This document shows, one piece after another, positions 1 to 9,600 of a DNA stretch of 64,000 bases. Location of the stretch: assembly GCA_002343425.1 (NCBI GenBank), contig DDSO01000045.1, positions 1 through 64,000 of the forward strand, given 5' to 3'. The DNA is from Brevundimonas sp. UBA2388 (GTDB lineage Bacteria; Pseudomonadota; Alphaproteobacteria; Caulobacterales; Caulobacteraceae). Each line of letters opens with the position of its first letter. Position 1 is the first letter of the stretch. The notes beneath the pieces were generated by a model, which searched no databases, was not told the origin of the DNA, and saw only the letters and a list, made by a program, of their open reading frames with translations. The position numbers were made by a program, and so were the translations under genes.

Positions 1-1122
1 GCGGAAGCCGTCCACATGCATTTCGGTGACCCAGTAACGGAGGCTGTCGAGGATGAGGCGGAGGGCCGGGGGGCTGGCGGAGTTCACGGCATTGCCGCAG
101 CCGGTGACATTGATGTAGCTGGCGCCGTGCTCGTGAAAGCTGTGCCGGTAGTAGAGGCGGTCGTCCAGGCCGCGGAACATGAGCGTGGGGCCGCGCTCGT
201 CGCCCTCGGCGGTGTGGTTGTAGACGACATCGAGGATGACCTCAAGACCGGCTTCGTGAAGAGCGCGGACCATTTGTTTGAACTCGCGCACGCAGCCTTC
301 GGGGTCGCGCGCGGCGGCGTACTCGTTGTGCGGGGCGAAGAAGCCGATGGTGTTGTAGCCCCAGTAGTTGGTGAGGCCTTTTTCGAGCAGGAATTGGTCG
401 TCCAGATGCTGGTGGACGGGCAGGAGCTGGAGGCTGGTGACGCTGAGGTCCTTCAGGTAGCGGATGACCTCCGGGCGGGCCAGCCCGGCGTAGGTGCCGC
501 GCAGACTGGCGGGCACGCGCGGATGGGTGCGGGTGAAGCCTTTGACGTGCAGTTCGTAGAGCACGGTGTCCGCCCAGGGGATGAGCGGGCGCTCGTCGCC
601 CCGCCAGTCGAAGTCGCCGGAGATGACGGCGGATTTCAAGGCGGTGGGGCCGTTGTCCACGGAGCCCGGCCCGGTTCCAGGACCGTGGGTGTTGAGCATT
701 CCGGTGCGTCCGTCCGGAACACCGGCAATGGCGAGCGCGTACGGATCCAGCAGGAGCTTGTTCGGATTGTAGCGCAGCGCTTTGTCAGGCATCCACGGGC
801 CGTGGGCGCGGTATCCGTAAAGGGTGCCGGGGCGCGCGCCTTTGACAAAGACGCTCCACAGGTCGCGCTCGCCGCGGGTCATGGAGTGCCGCCCGGTCTC
901 AGTGTCCGGGGCGAAGGGTGAGTAGAGGCAAAGCTCGACCGCCGTGGCATGCCGGGAGAAGACCGTGAAGTGCGCGCCGTTTTTGGTCAGCGTCACTCCG
1001 GGGGGCAGGGGATCGGGAAGGATGGTTTTTTCCTGGGAGAAAAGCACGGCTTCGTCTAGCGCAGGGATCGGGCCGGGGCGAGAAGGGAATTTGAGCCGCT
1101 GAGGCCCGGAAAGCGGCGGCAT
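1..1122 (-). CDS. glgX: Glycogen debranching enzyme GlgX, N-terminal part (runs off the window edge)
   Basis: An uninterrupted minus-strand frame of 374 codons runs from ATG at 1122 off the left edge. GlgX hydrolyses alpha-1,6 branches of phosphorylase-trimmed glycogen in the cytoplasm. An N-terminal CBM48-like sandwich (about residues 40-130, with GYRAHGPW) is followed by the start of a GH13 barrel: [10 protein letters not shown] near 190, [10 protein letters not shown] near 299 and the motif [13 protein letters not shown] ending at 374. The window stops just before the expected nucleophile Asp of DGFRFD. The gene is divergent from trpB with only about 50 bp between. A glgX-trpB pair is not the usual Caulobacterales context, and codon use here includes more AAA and TTT than downstream. 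The family is certain; whether it belongs to the same genome as the rest of the window is doubtful. Confidence 0.9.
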   Translation of the reverse strand, partial: MPPLSGPQRLKFPSRPGPIPALDEAVLFSQEKTILPDPLPPGVTLTKNGAHFTVFSRHATAVELCLYSPFAPDTETGRHSMTRGERDLWSVFVKGARPGTLYGYRAHGPWMPDKALRYNPNKLLLDPYALAIAGVPDGRTGMLNTHGPGTGPGSVDNGPTALKSAVISGDFDWRGDERPLIPWADTVLYELHVKGFTRTHPRVPASLRGTYAGLARPEVIRYLKDLSVTSLQLLPVHQHLDDQFLLEKGLTNYWGYNTIGFFAPHNEYAAARDPEGCVREFKQMVRALHEAGLEVILDVVYNHTAEGDERGPTLMFRGLDDRLYYRHSFHEHGASYINVTGCGNAVNSASPPALRLILDSLRYWVTEMHVDGFR

Positions 1123-1172
1123 GTGTTTCCGGTCTTTGCCAAACCGCGTATCCGTTTTATTCTCCGCGCCCC

Positions 1173-2390
1173 ATGACTGCCGCCACCATCCTCCCGCTTC
1201 CTGTGCTGCCAGACGCCCACGGCCACTTCGGCAAATACGGCGGCATGTTTGTCCCCGAGACGTTGATGTCGGCTCTCACCGAACTATCCGGCCATTACGA
1301 GAAAGCCAAGGCGGACCCGGCTTTCCAAAAAGAGCTCGACGGCCTGCTGCATGAGTATGTCGGCCGCCCCACGCCGCTTTACTTCGCCGAGCGCTGGACC
1401 GAAAAGCTCGGCGGCGCGAGGATCTACCTCAAACGCGAGGACCTGCTCCACACCGGCGCCCACAAGATCAACAACGCGCTCGGCCAGATCCTGCTGGCGA
1501 AGCGCCTCGGAAAAAACCGCATCATCGCCGAAACCGGCGCCGGCCAGCACGGCGTGGCCACGGCCACGGTGTGCGCGCGCTTCGGCTTCGACTGCACCAT
1601 TTACATGGGCAAGGTGGACATGGAGCGCCAGGCGCTGAACGTGGCCCGCATGAGGTTTCTGGGGGCCAAGGTCGTGGCCGTGACCGCAGGTCAAGCCACG
1701 CTCAAGGAAGCCGTGAACGAGGCCATGCGCGACTGGGTGACGAACGTCGAGAACACCTTCTACATCATCGGCACCGTCGCCGGCCCGCACCCCTACCCGA
1801 TGATGGTGCGCGACTTCCAGAGCGTGATCGGGCGCGAGACCCGGGCCTCCATGCTGGCGCGGCGCGGCAAGTTGCCTGACGCGGTGGTGGCGGCCATCGG
1901 CGGCGGTTCGAACGCCATCGGCCTGTTCCATCCCTTCATCGACGACGCCGGCGTGCGGCTGATCGGGGTCGAGGCGGCCGGGCGCGGGCTGGACGGCCCG
2001 GACCATGCGGCCAGCCTGCAGGGCGGGCGGCCCGGCGTACTGCACGGCAACCGCACCTATCTGTTGCAGGACGACGATGGCCAGATCCTCGAAGGCCATT
2101 CGATCTCCGCCGGCCTCGACTATCCGGGCATCGGCCCCGAGCATGCCTGGCTGAAGGACATCGGCCGCGCGGAATATCGCGCCGCCACTGACATGGAAGC
2201 CCTCGAGGCTTTCCAGCTGTGTTCGCGGCTGGAAGGCATCATTCCGGCGCTGGAGCCCAGCCATGCGCTCGCCCGGATCGGCGAGATCGCGAACGAAGTG
2301 GGCAAGGGGGGCGATGTCGTGCTCAATATGTGCGGACGGGGCGACAAGGACATCTTCGCCGTGGCGAAGCATCTGGGCGTGGAGTTGTAG
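1173..2390 (+). CDS. trpB: Tryptophan synthase beta chain (apparent hybrid N- and C-halves)
   Basis: PLP-dependent beta subunit that condenses indole with L-serine to form tryptophan; 405 residues, normal length. The PLP lysine is K98 in HTGAHKINN, the conserved [13 protein letters not shown] follows at about 120-132, and the cofactor phosphate loop GGGSNAIG is at 243-250. The C-terminal half ([42 protein letters not shown]) reads as alphaproteobacterial. The N-terminal half has [17 protein letters not shown] and [12 protein letters not shown], whereas alphaproteobacterial TrpB usually has GGRYVAETLMP and ELNHTGSHK. The switch lies around residues 190-225 (about nt 1740-1850), inside a very conserved stretch. 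No trpF precedes it, although trpF normally does in Caulobacterales. No clear ribosome binding site precedes the ATG. Confidence 0.93.
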   Translation: MTAATILPLPVLPDAHGHFGKYGGMFVPETLMSALTELSGHYEKAKADPAFQKELDGLLHEYVGRPTPLYFAERWTEKLGGARIYLKREDLLHTGAHKINNALGQILLAKRLGKNRIIAETGAGQHGVATATVCARFGFDCTIYMGKVDMERQALNVARMRFLGAKVVAVTAGQATLKEAVNEAMRDWVTNVENTFYIIGTVAGPHPYPMMVRDFQSVIGRETRASMLARRGKLPDAVVAAIGGGSNAIGLFHPFIDDAGVRLIGVEAAGRGLDGPDHAASLQGGRPGVLHGNRTYLLQDDDGQILEGHSISAGLDYPGIGPEHAWLKDIGRAEYRAATDMEALEAFQLCSRLEGIIPALEPSHALARIGEIANEVGKGGDVVLNMCGRGDKDIFAVAKHLGVEL

Positions 2391-2392
2391 AG

Positions 2393-2830
2393 ATGAAGAT
2401 CGTGATGATGGCCGCCGTGACGGCCCTGCTGGGGACGCCGGTGATGGCACAGACCCCGGCGCCCCTGCAGGTCGATATCCCGGAACTGCCGACGGCGGTC
2501 GCGGACCCGACCTGCGGCGGCAAGGTCGGCCTGGCCCAGCAGGCCCTGTGCGTGATGACCACCCAGGGCGCCATCGGCGGCCTGGTCGACACCTACAGCG
2601 AGGCGTTCCGTCTGCAGAACTGGCTGGCCGCCGGCGGAGATGACAATCGGGTCGTCTATGTCAGACGCCGTCCCGAAGGTGGTTGTGACGGTTTCCAGAT
2701 GCTGGCCTTTGCCGATGAGGCACGGGTTCCCGGTCCGGCCGAGCCGGCCTGGCTGGCCTTCGCCGCCATTCCGGGCGACGTCTGCGCCGCCCCGCCCGCG
2801 GCTGCGGCCACGCCTGCCCCGACCCAATGA
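2393..2830 (+). CDS. Small secreted cysteine-containing protein inside the trp operon
   Basis: A 145-aa protein starting 2 nt after the trpB stop, with its own stop overlapping the trpA start (ATGA), so it is very probably translated with trpB and trpA. A signal peptide is clear (MKIVMMAAVTALLGTPVMAQ, cleavage after Ala-Gln near residue 20). The mature part has four cysteines (CGGK, ALCVMT, GGCDGF, GDVCAA), enough for two disulfides in the periplasm, and an Ala/Pro-rich tail. I do not recognise the family. It has no evident link to tryptophan synthesis; it may be a lineage-specific insertion that uses the operon promoter. Existence is well supported by the tight spacing; function is unknown. 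Confidence 0.75.
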   Translation: MKIVMMAAVTALLGTPVMAQTPAPLQVDIPELPTAVADPTCGGKVGLAQQALCVMTTQGAIGGLVDTYSEAFRLQNWLAAGGDDNRVVYVRRRPEGGCDGFQMLAFADEARVPGPAEPAWLAFAAIPGDVCAAPPAAAATPAPTQ

Positions 2831-3657
2831 CAACAGCGCGTATCGACGCCCGCTTCGCCGCTCTGAAGAGCGAGGGGCGGGCCGGATTCGTGGCCTATGT
2901 CATGGCCGGGGACCCGACGCGGGACGAGGCGCTGGAGATCCTGCGGGGCCTGCCGGCCGCCGGGGCGGACCTGATCGAACTGGGCTTTCCCTTCTCCGAC
3001 CCCATGGCCGAAGGGCCGCCGATCCAGCGCGCGGCGCTGCGCGGGCTCAAGGCCGGGTTGACGCTGAAGGGGACGCTGGCGCTGGCCGCCGACTTCCGCG
3101 CCGGGGACGCCGATACGCCGGTGATCCTGATGGGCTACCTCAATCCGATCGAGAGCTACGGCTATGACGCCTTCGCCCGCGATGCGGCGGCAAGCGGTGT
3201 CGACGGCCTGATCGTGGTCGACTGCCCCCCGGAAGAGGCCGGGCCGCTTTCGGACGCCCTGGACGCTGCACAGGTCTCGCTGATCCGGCTGGCCACCCCG
3301 ACCTCGGATGACGCCCGGCTGAAGATCATCGCCGAGCGGACCTCGGGGTTTGTCTACTATGTCTCCGTCGCGGGCGTGACCGGGGTCAAGGAGGCCCAGA
3401 CCCTGTCGGTGGCCCCGGCGGTCGAGCGGGTGCGCAAGGCCTCGGGCCTGCCGGTCGCCGTCGGTTTCGGGGTCAAGACGCCGGAACGCGCCGCGAGCAT
3501 CGCTCGAGTCGCCGACGCAGTGGTCGCCGGCTCGGTGCTGGTGGACGAGGTCGCGGCGGCGCTCGAGGCGAACGAACCGGCAGCCCCGCGCGTTCTGGCC
3601 AAGGTGAAGGCTCTCGCGGACGCCGTCCGGGGTGCGCGGGTCGCGGAAACGGTCTAA
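2827..3657 (+). CDS. trpA: Tryptophan synthase alpha chain
   Basis: A 276-aa TIM barrel that cleaves indole-3-glycerol phosphate to indole, which passes to TrpB. Visible motifs are ELGFPFSDPMAEGPPIQ (catalytic Glu at about 51), GYLNPIESYG, VVDCPPEE, YYVSVAGVTGVK and VGFGVKTPE (phosphate site). The residue matching Asp60 of the enteric enzyme is Glu here (MAEGP instead of MADGP), a conservative change. It overlaps the upstream secreted-protein gene by 4 bp and is followed 9 bp later by accD, giving the trpB-trpA-accD-folC order known in Caulobacterales. Length and motifs leave little doubt. Confidence 0.96.
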   Translation: MTTARIDARFAALKSEGRAGFVAYVMAGDPTRDEALEILRGLPAAGADLIELGFPFSDPMAEGPPIQRAALRGLKAGLTLKGTLALAADFRAGDADTPVILMGYLNPIESYGYDAFARDAAASGVDGLIVVDCPPEEAGPLSDALDAAQVSLIRLATPTSDDARLKIIAERTSGFVYYVSVAGVTGVKEAQTLSVAPAVERVRKASGLPVAVGFGVKTPERAASIARVADAVVAGSVLVDEVAAALEANEPAAPRVLAKVKALADAVRGARVAETV

Positions 3658-3666
3658 AGCGCGCCC

Positions 3667-4563
3667 ATGGCTGACAAGAATCCTCCCAAACCCCAGGAAA
3701 AGCGCGGCGGTTGGCTGAGCCGTTTCGCGCCCGGCGTCCGCAAGATCGTCAGCCGGCGCGACACGCCCGATAATCTCTGGGTCAAGGACCCCGATTCCGG
3801 CGAGATGCTGTACCGCCCGGACCTTGAGGCCAGCCTTTGGGTCACGCCGTCGGGCCGGCATATGCGGATCGACGCGCCGACCCGTCTGCGCGCCACCTTT
3901 GACGATGGCGACTATGAGCCCATCGAAACGCCGGAGGTCCCTGAGGACCCGCTGAAATTCTCGGACGGCAAGTCCTACAAGGACCGTCTGGCCGCCGCTC
4001 GCAAGGCGGCGGGCCGCAAGGACACCATGGCCATCGGCTTCGGCGAGCTGGACGGCACGCCGGCGGTGGTCATCGTCCAGGACTTCACCTTCATGGGCGG
4101 GTCGCTGGGCATGGCCGCGGGCGAGGCCTTCATCGCGGCCGCCCGCGCGGCCATCGAACGCGGCGTGCCGCTGGTCTGTTTCACCGCCGCGGGCGGGGCG
4201 CGGATGCAGGAGGGCGCCCTCAGCCTGATGCAGATGGCGCGCACCACTCTCGCCATCCAGGAGCTGAAGGCGGTTCAATTGCCCTTCGTCGTGGTGCTGA
4301 CCGACCCGACCACGGGCGGTGTCACCGCAAGCTACGCCATGCTTGGCGACGTGCATCTGGCCGAGCCGGGCGCCCTGATCGGCTTCGCGGGCCCGCGCGT
4401 GATCGAGGCCACCATCCGTGAGAAGCTCCCCCCCGGCTTCCAGCGCGCTGAATACCTTCAGGAAAAGGGCATGGTCGACCGCGTCGTCGCCCGCGCCGAC
4501 CTGCCGGTGGTTCTGGGCCAGATCCTGTCGATGCTGATGGGCGGGAAGCGCCGGGCGGCCTAG
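3667..4563 (+). CDS. accD: Acetyl-CoA carboxylase carboxyltransferase subunit beta
   Basis: Beta subunit of the carboxyltransferase that moves CO2 from biotin-BCCP to acetyl-CoA to make malonyl-CoA for fatty acid synthesis; 298 aa. The crotonase-like fold is evident from MGGSLGMAAGEAF, FTAAGGARMQEG, TDPTTGGVTASYAMLGD, EPGALIGFAGPRVI and the C-terminal EKGMVDRVV. The N-terminal zinc ribbon region is recognisable by position (LWVKDPDSGEMLYRPDLE, WVTPSGRHMRI at about residues 35-65), but none of the four zinc-binding cysteines of the E. coli protein is present. It sits 9 bp after trpA and 10 bp before folC, so it is almost certainly cotranscribed with both. Confidence 0.96.
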   Translation: MADKNPPKPQEKRGGWLSRFAPGVRKIVSRRDTPDNLWVKDPDSGEMLYRPDLEASLWVTPSGRHMRIDAPTRLRATFDDGDYEPIETPEVPEDPLKFSDGKSYKDRLAAARKAAGRKDTMAIGFGELDGTPAVVIVQDFTFMGGSLGMAAGEAFIAAARAAIERGVPLVCFTAAGGARMQEGALSLMQMARTTLAIQELKAVQLPFVVVLTDPTTGGVTASYAMLGDVHLAEPGALIGFAGPRVIEATIREKLPPGFQRAEYLQEKGMVDRVVARADLPVVLGQILSMLMGGKRRAA

Positions 4564-4573
4564 ACTCCGCCCG

Positions 4574-5848
4574 ATGGATCCGATTTCCGAACGACTCCGC
4601 GCCCGGCATCCGCAGCGCATCGACCTGTCGCTGGAGCGGATGCGCGTCCTCTGCGCCGCCCTGGGCGATCCGCAGCACCGCCTGCCGCCGGTGATCCACG
4701 TCGCCGGCACCAACGGCAAGGGCTCGACCGTCGCCTTCATCCGCGCCATCGCCGAAGCGGCGGGCCTGACCGTCCATACCTATACCTCGCCCCATCTGGT
4801 GCGGTTCAATGAGCGCATCCGGCTGGCCGGCCGACTGATCGAGGACGGGCCGCTGAACGGCATCCTCGACCGCATTGAAGCCGTCGGGACCGAGGCCACG
4901 GTGTTCGAGAGCACCACTGCGGCCGCCTTCGTCGCCATGAGCGAGACGTCCGCCGATCTGGCCATTGTCGAGGTCGGGCTGGGCGGGGTTCTGGACGCCA
5001 CCAATGTCATCGAGCGGCCGCTGCTCAGCGTCATTGCACCCGTGGACCTCGACCATGCCGAATTCCTCGGCGACAGCCTGCACGGGATCGCGGTGGAAAA
5101 GGCCGGAATCCTGAAAGCGGGCGCGCGGGGGCTGATCGCCCGTCAGGCCGAGCCCGCCATGGCGGCGATCGAGGCGGCGGCCCGGGCCGTCCACGCCCCC
5201 CTGACTGTCATGGGTGTGGATTTCGACGCCTGGGCAGACCGCGGCGGACTTTCGTTCCAGGATCAGGAGCGGTTCCTTGACCTGCCGGCGCCCGCTCTGA
5301 GCGGCCCGCACCAGATCGACAACGCCGGACTGGCGGTCGCGGTCGCGCTTGAACTGGACCTGCCCGAGGCGGCCATCGCCGAAGGTCTTCGGTCCGTTCG
5401 CTGGCCGGCCCGGATGCAGCGGTTGACGGCCGGGCCCTATGGCGAGGCCGCCCGGGCGGCGGACGCCGAACTGTGGCTGGACGGCGGGCACAATCCCCAT
5501 GCCGGCGCGGCGCTGGCTGTGGCCCTGGCCGAACGGCAGGCGAAGGCGCCGCGACCGTTGGCCCTGATCGTCGGCATGCTGGTCAACAAGGACGCCGGCG
5601 GATTCTTCGAGGCGCTGGGCCAGTCAGGCGCGGCGGTCTTCACCGTCCCGTTCGACGGCGCGGCGGCGGAGCCGGAGGCCCTGGCGGCGGTGGCGCGCGG
5701 CCACGGGCTTGGCGCGACGCCCTGCGCCTCGGTTCAGGAGGCGTTGGCGCGCGCCCTGGGGCTGGGCGCCGGTCGGGTCACGATCTGCGGGTCGTTGTAC
5801 CTTGCGGGCGAGGTTCTGGCCGCCGCGCGCGAGACCTGGCCGGACTAG
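4574..5848 (+). CDS. folC: Dihydrofolate synthase / folylpolyglutamate synthase
   Basis: A 424-aa Mur-ligase-like ATPase that adds glutamate to dihydropteroate and to folates. The P-loop VAGTNGKGST is at residues 43-52, followed by TYTSPHLVRFNERI (folate side), AFVAMSETSADLAIVEVGLGG, and the C-terminal domain with LDGGHNPHAGAALA and the late GSLYLAGEVL. It is the last gene of the trp-acc-fol run. Its final 4 bp overlap the end of the convergent small gene at 5845-6150, so no separate intergenic terminator fits between them. Confidence 0.96.
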   Translation: MDPISERLRARHPQRIDLSLERMRVLCAALGDPQHRLPPVIHVAGTNGKGSTVAFIRAIAEAAGLTVHTYTSPHLVRFNERIRLAGRLIEDGPLNGILDRIEAVGTEATVFESTTAAAFVAMSETSADLAIVEVGLGGVLDATNVIERPLLSVIAPVDLDHAEFLGDSLHGIAVEKAGILKAGARGLIARQAEPAMAAIEAAARAVHAPLTVMGVDFDAWADRGGLSFQDQERFLDLPAPALSGPHQIDNAGLAVAVALELDLPEAAIAEGLRSVRWPARMQRLTAGPYGEAARAADAELWLDGGHNPHAGAALAVALAERQAKAPRPLALIVGMLVNKDAGGFFEALGQSGAAVFTVPFDGAAAEPEALAAVARGHGLGATPCASVQEALARALGLGAGRVTICGSLYLAGEVLAAARETWPD

Positions 5849-6150
5849 CCGTTCGGGCCGCCCGGCGTCGCCATGGCGCCCTCGTCGGGCAGCCGCATCC
5901 GCTGCATGGAGCGCATGAACTCCCGGGTCTGCTGATCCTGGACGCCGGCGCGCGGAACGTCCCGGCAGACGCGCTGCTGCATGTTCGAGCCCGTGGCGCG
6001 CTCAAGCCGGCAAACGCGGCGGGTGTCGCCCTCGGGCCCCGGCGGAGCGCTGGTCGGTCGAACCTCGGCGGGCGGAGGCGTTCCGGCGATGACGGCGACC
6101 TGGCCTCCGTCAAGCAGCAGGGTGGCGGCAAACAGGGCGACGGTCAGCAT
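5845..6150 (-). CDS. Small secreted protein with paired cysteines
   Basis: A 101-aa protein with a short N-terminal hydrophobic segment (MLTVALFAATLLLDGGQVAV) suggesting export. The mature part has two cysteines about 15 residues apart in VCRLERATGSNMQQRVCRD, followed by a Gln/Arg/Met-rich tail (QQTREFMRSMQRMR). The pattern C-R-x(4)-TGS(N/R)-x(4-6)-C-R resembles short uncharacterised exported proteins I associate with Caulobacterales and Sphingomonadales; no function is known to me. It lies 89 bp downstream of trxA on the same strand and overlaps folC by 4 bp tail to tail. Confidence 0.65.
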   Translation of the reverse strand: MLTVALFAATLLLDGGQVAVIAGTPPPAEVRPTSAPPGPEGDTRRVCRLERATGSNMQQRVCRDVPRAGVQDQQTREFMRSMQRMRLPDEGAMATPGGPNG

Positions 6151-6239
6151 GGTGACGCTCCAGCATCCGTTGAGACGGGCAGGAGCAGAACACCGATCGC
6201 AGGATGGGGCAAGTTACAGTCGCGCAGGTCCGAACCGGT

Positions 6240-6578
6240 TCAGGCGGCGGTCTGGCCGATGCCGGCCTCGGCCAGCCATTCGACGATCTTGCCCTTGGGC
6301 ATGGCGCCGACCTTCATCGCGGCCATCTGGCCGTCCTTGAACAGCATCAGGGTGGGGATGCCCTTCACGCCGAGCTTCGAGGGGATCATCGGGCTGTCGT
6401 CGATATTGACCTTGGCGATCACCACCTGACCGGCCAGTTCATCGGCGATCTGTTCCAGTGCGGGCCCGATCTGTTTGCAGGGGCCGCACCACTCGGCCCA
6501 GAAGTCGACCAGAACGGGGACGGACGACTTGAGCACGTCGGTTTCAAAGCTGTCGTCGGTGACCTTGACGGTGGCCAT
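6240..6578 (-). CDS. trxA: Thioredoxin
   Basis: A 112-aa cytoplasmic thioredoxin that reduces protein disulfides using electrons from thioredoxin reductase. The active site WCGPCK is at residues 30-35, the buried Asp is in LVDFWAEW, and the cis-proline loop KGIPTLM is near residue 75. There is no signal peptide. A GGAG sequence lies about 10 nt upstream of the ATG. It follows addA on the same strand after a 99-bp gap, so it may have its own promoter as well as read-through. Confidence 0.97.
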   Translation of the reverse strand: MATVKVTDDSFETDVLKSSVPVLVDFWAEWCGPCKQIGPALEQIADELAGQVVIAKVNIDDSPMIPSKLGVKGIPTLMLFKDGQMAAMKVGAMPKGKIVEWLAEAGIGQTAA

Positions 6579-6677
6579 AAGGAAATTTCTCCGGATCGGC
6601 CGGTGATCATAGGGTGATTCCGGCGCTTCGACAGCCGATGTGGGGCGCGCCGCCGATCAAATCAACGGACGATCGGC

Positions 6678-9600
6678 TCAGATCGACAGGGCGGCGTCCA
6701 GCATCGCCTGCGGAACCGCCATCAGCCGGGGTCCGTCGGTCCACACCAGGGCCGCCTCGACAGCCCGGTCGGGATAGAGATCGCGCAGGATGGCGGCATA
6801 GATCGCCAACTGCAGCACATAGGCCGGGTCGGCGTCCTCGATCCGCGCGGGCGCGGGACGATTGGTCTTGTAGTCGATCACCAGAACCCGGTCGGGCGTG
6901 ACCACCAGCCGGTCCATCCGCCCTGATACCGGCGTCGTCCCGACCGATCCGGTCAGAGCCACCTCGGGCCGGGAGCCGACGCCGAACACCGGCGCGAACC
7001 GGTCGTCATCCAGCACCCGGAAGGCGGCGTCTATCATCTCCAACCGCTGGTTTTCGTTCAAGTCTCGCTCACGAGACAACATCCGGACCGCTGCGTGCGG
7101 GCGCTCGGCGACGGGAATGTCCGGCAGCCGTTCCAGCAGGCGGTGGATCAGATCCCCGCGCCGGAACCGTCCCAGCGGCGCGCCCGGCCCGGCCGTGGTC
7201 GCCAGCGGCGAGGGGGCGGGGACGCGCAGGGTCTCGTCCATGCGGGAGGGGGCGGCAAACCGGGCCGAGGAGTCCGGCGCCGGCGAGGTCCGGGCCCAGG
7301 CCGGGACCGGCGCAGGCCCGGTTGCCGTGGCGGCGGCGGCCGCGAGAACTGCCGGATCGACACCGAACCGCAGGACGCCGCCGCCGATGTCGCGGACATT
7401 CAGCGGATCGTCCGCGGCCAGCCGCTCGAACGTCCCGGCGATGACGCTCCACCAGCTCTGCAGCTCAAACCCTTCTTCGGGCCGTTTGACGGCCCGCCCC
7501 ATGATCACCAGCCGGTCTCGGGCCCGGGTCAGGGCGACATAGAGCAGGCGCAGCGATTCGGCGTCCGTCCGGGCCGCGCGAGCCTCGCGGGCCGCCTTCG
7601 AGGCGGGACAGTCGTCCTTCGCCGAGCCCGGGCACATCAGCCAGCCCTCGCCCTCCTCGCCGTCGTCGCCGGCGGCGGGCATCAGGGTCGGCCCCTGCGG
7701 CTTGGCGCGCGAGGTGGTGTCGGGAAGGATCACAATGGGCGCCTCCAGCCCCTTGGCGCCGTGGACGGTCATGACCCGCACCTCGTTACGGGCGCCCTCC
7801 ATTTCGCGTTTCACCTCGACGTCGGCGGCCTCCAGCCGGGCGACGCAGGTCTCCAGATCAATACCCCCCCGCCCCTCGGCAGCGAGCACCTGGGCGAGGG
7901 TCTCGTCTATGGCCTCCTCGGCCTCACGGCCCAGTCGGGCCAGAATGCGGGCGCGGCCCGAGACGCCGGTCTCGTCAATCCGGTTCAGCAGGCCGGAGAA
8001 GAAGGCGAACGGATCGCGGTCGCGTGCGTCCAGCGCCGCCTGGGCGAAGTCCCGGGCGCGGCGCCATTGCGGTTGTTCGTCGGCCCGCTGTTGCAGTTCT
8101 CGCCACAGCGACCGGCCGCCGCGAACCTCCGCATCGGCCAGCGGATACAGGCTGTGGGGGTCGCCGAAATCGCTAACGTCGCAGAACGGGCTGCGCAGTA
8201 TCTCGGCCAGGCTGAGGTCGTCGTCCGGATAGAGGGCGAAACGGGCGACGGCGATCAGATCATCGAAGACGATGTGGCTGCTCAGCTTCAGCCGGTCCGC
8301 CCCGGCGACCGGGACGGCCTCGGCCTTGAGCGCCCGGATGATCTCTTCGAACAGGGCGTCGCGCCGGCGGACGAGGATGAGGAAATCGCCCCAGCGGGCC
8401 GGTCGCATCGCCGGGTCAGTCTCCGATCGGCGATGATTGTGAACCGCGACGCCGGCCTCGACCTGACGGCGGATGTCCCGGGCCAGCGCCTGGGCCAGCT
8501 GTTTGCGGCCGCTGCGCGAGTCCTCCCTGTCGACCGGCGCATTCCAGGCCTCGCGGTCGGGCGTGATGGGGTCATGAAACAGAGGCCACAGGTCGACGGC
8601 GCCGCGCTCGTCGGTCCGGGCCGGCTGGTGCGCCGGGATGTCGCCCCGTGGACCGACAAGGGCGCGGGTGTGGTCGGGGCCGGCGAACGCCTTATCGACG
8701 AATTTCAGGACCTCCTCGGTAGAGCGGAAGGAGGTGTCGAGCGGCACCTCCTCGAACCGGCTCCCGGCGCCATGGGCGAGGGCGGCATAGGTCTGGGCCT
8801 CCTGCCGCAGCCGCTCCGGCCGCGCGCCCTGGAAGGAATAGATCGACTGCTTCTCGTCGCCGACGGCGAAGACGGTGCGCGGGATGCGCGGCGCCTCATC
8901 GACCGGGCGCGGGGCTCCGGCGCCCGAGAAGAACTCCTCGGTCAGGGCCTTGAAGATGGCCCACTGGTCCGGCGCCGTGTCCTGGGCCTCATCGACCAGA
9001 ACGTGCTCGATGCCCCCGTCCAGTTTGAACAGCACCCAGGCCGAGGTCGCCCGTTTGGTCAACAGCTCGACGGTCCGGACCACCAGATCGGAGAAGTCGA
9101 GCGCGCCCTGCCCCGCCTTGGCCGCCTCGTAGAAGGCGGCATGCGCCCGCGCCAGGGTCAGGGCCTTGACGGTGTCGTCGGCGATCCGCGTTGCGCGCAA
9201 CACGTCCCGGACCGCCAGATATTTGAGCTGCAGGTCGGTCAGCCAGCCGACGGCCGCCGTCGGAGCGGACTTTGTCCCCATGGTGGTGCGAGGGTCGCCG
9301 TCCTTCTTGAGGAAGACGTCGGCCATGGCGGCCACGCTCCATCCGGGCGCCGCGGCGGCCCGCATGGCGGCGGCCAGCTTCTGGTCATTGGTCGAGCCGG
9401 TCTGCATGGCTTCGGCTACGCGGTCCCATTCCGCGCCGTCGATCCAGTCGAGGAAGTCGCTCTCGATCGCCTCGGGCGATGCATCGGGATCGGCGCCGAC
9501 GAGGGCGTGGGGGCCGGGCGCGGCGCCGGCTTCAACCCGGTCGATCCAGGCCGTCAGCTTGCCGCGCTCCGACTCGATCATGGCCAGCAGGGCGTGGAAG

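Noticed and set aside
2656-4749. 697-aa minus-strand open frame
   Set aside because: Antisense of trpA/accD, which have full family motifs.
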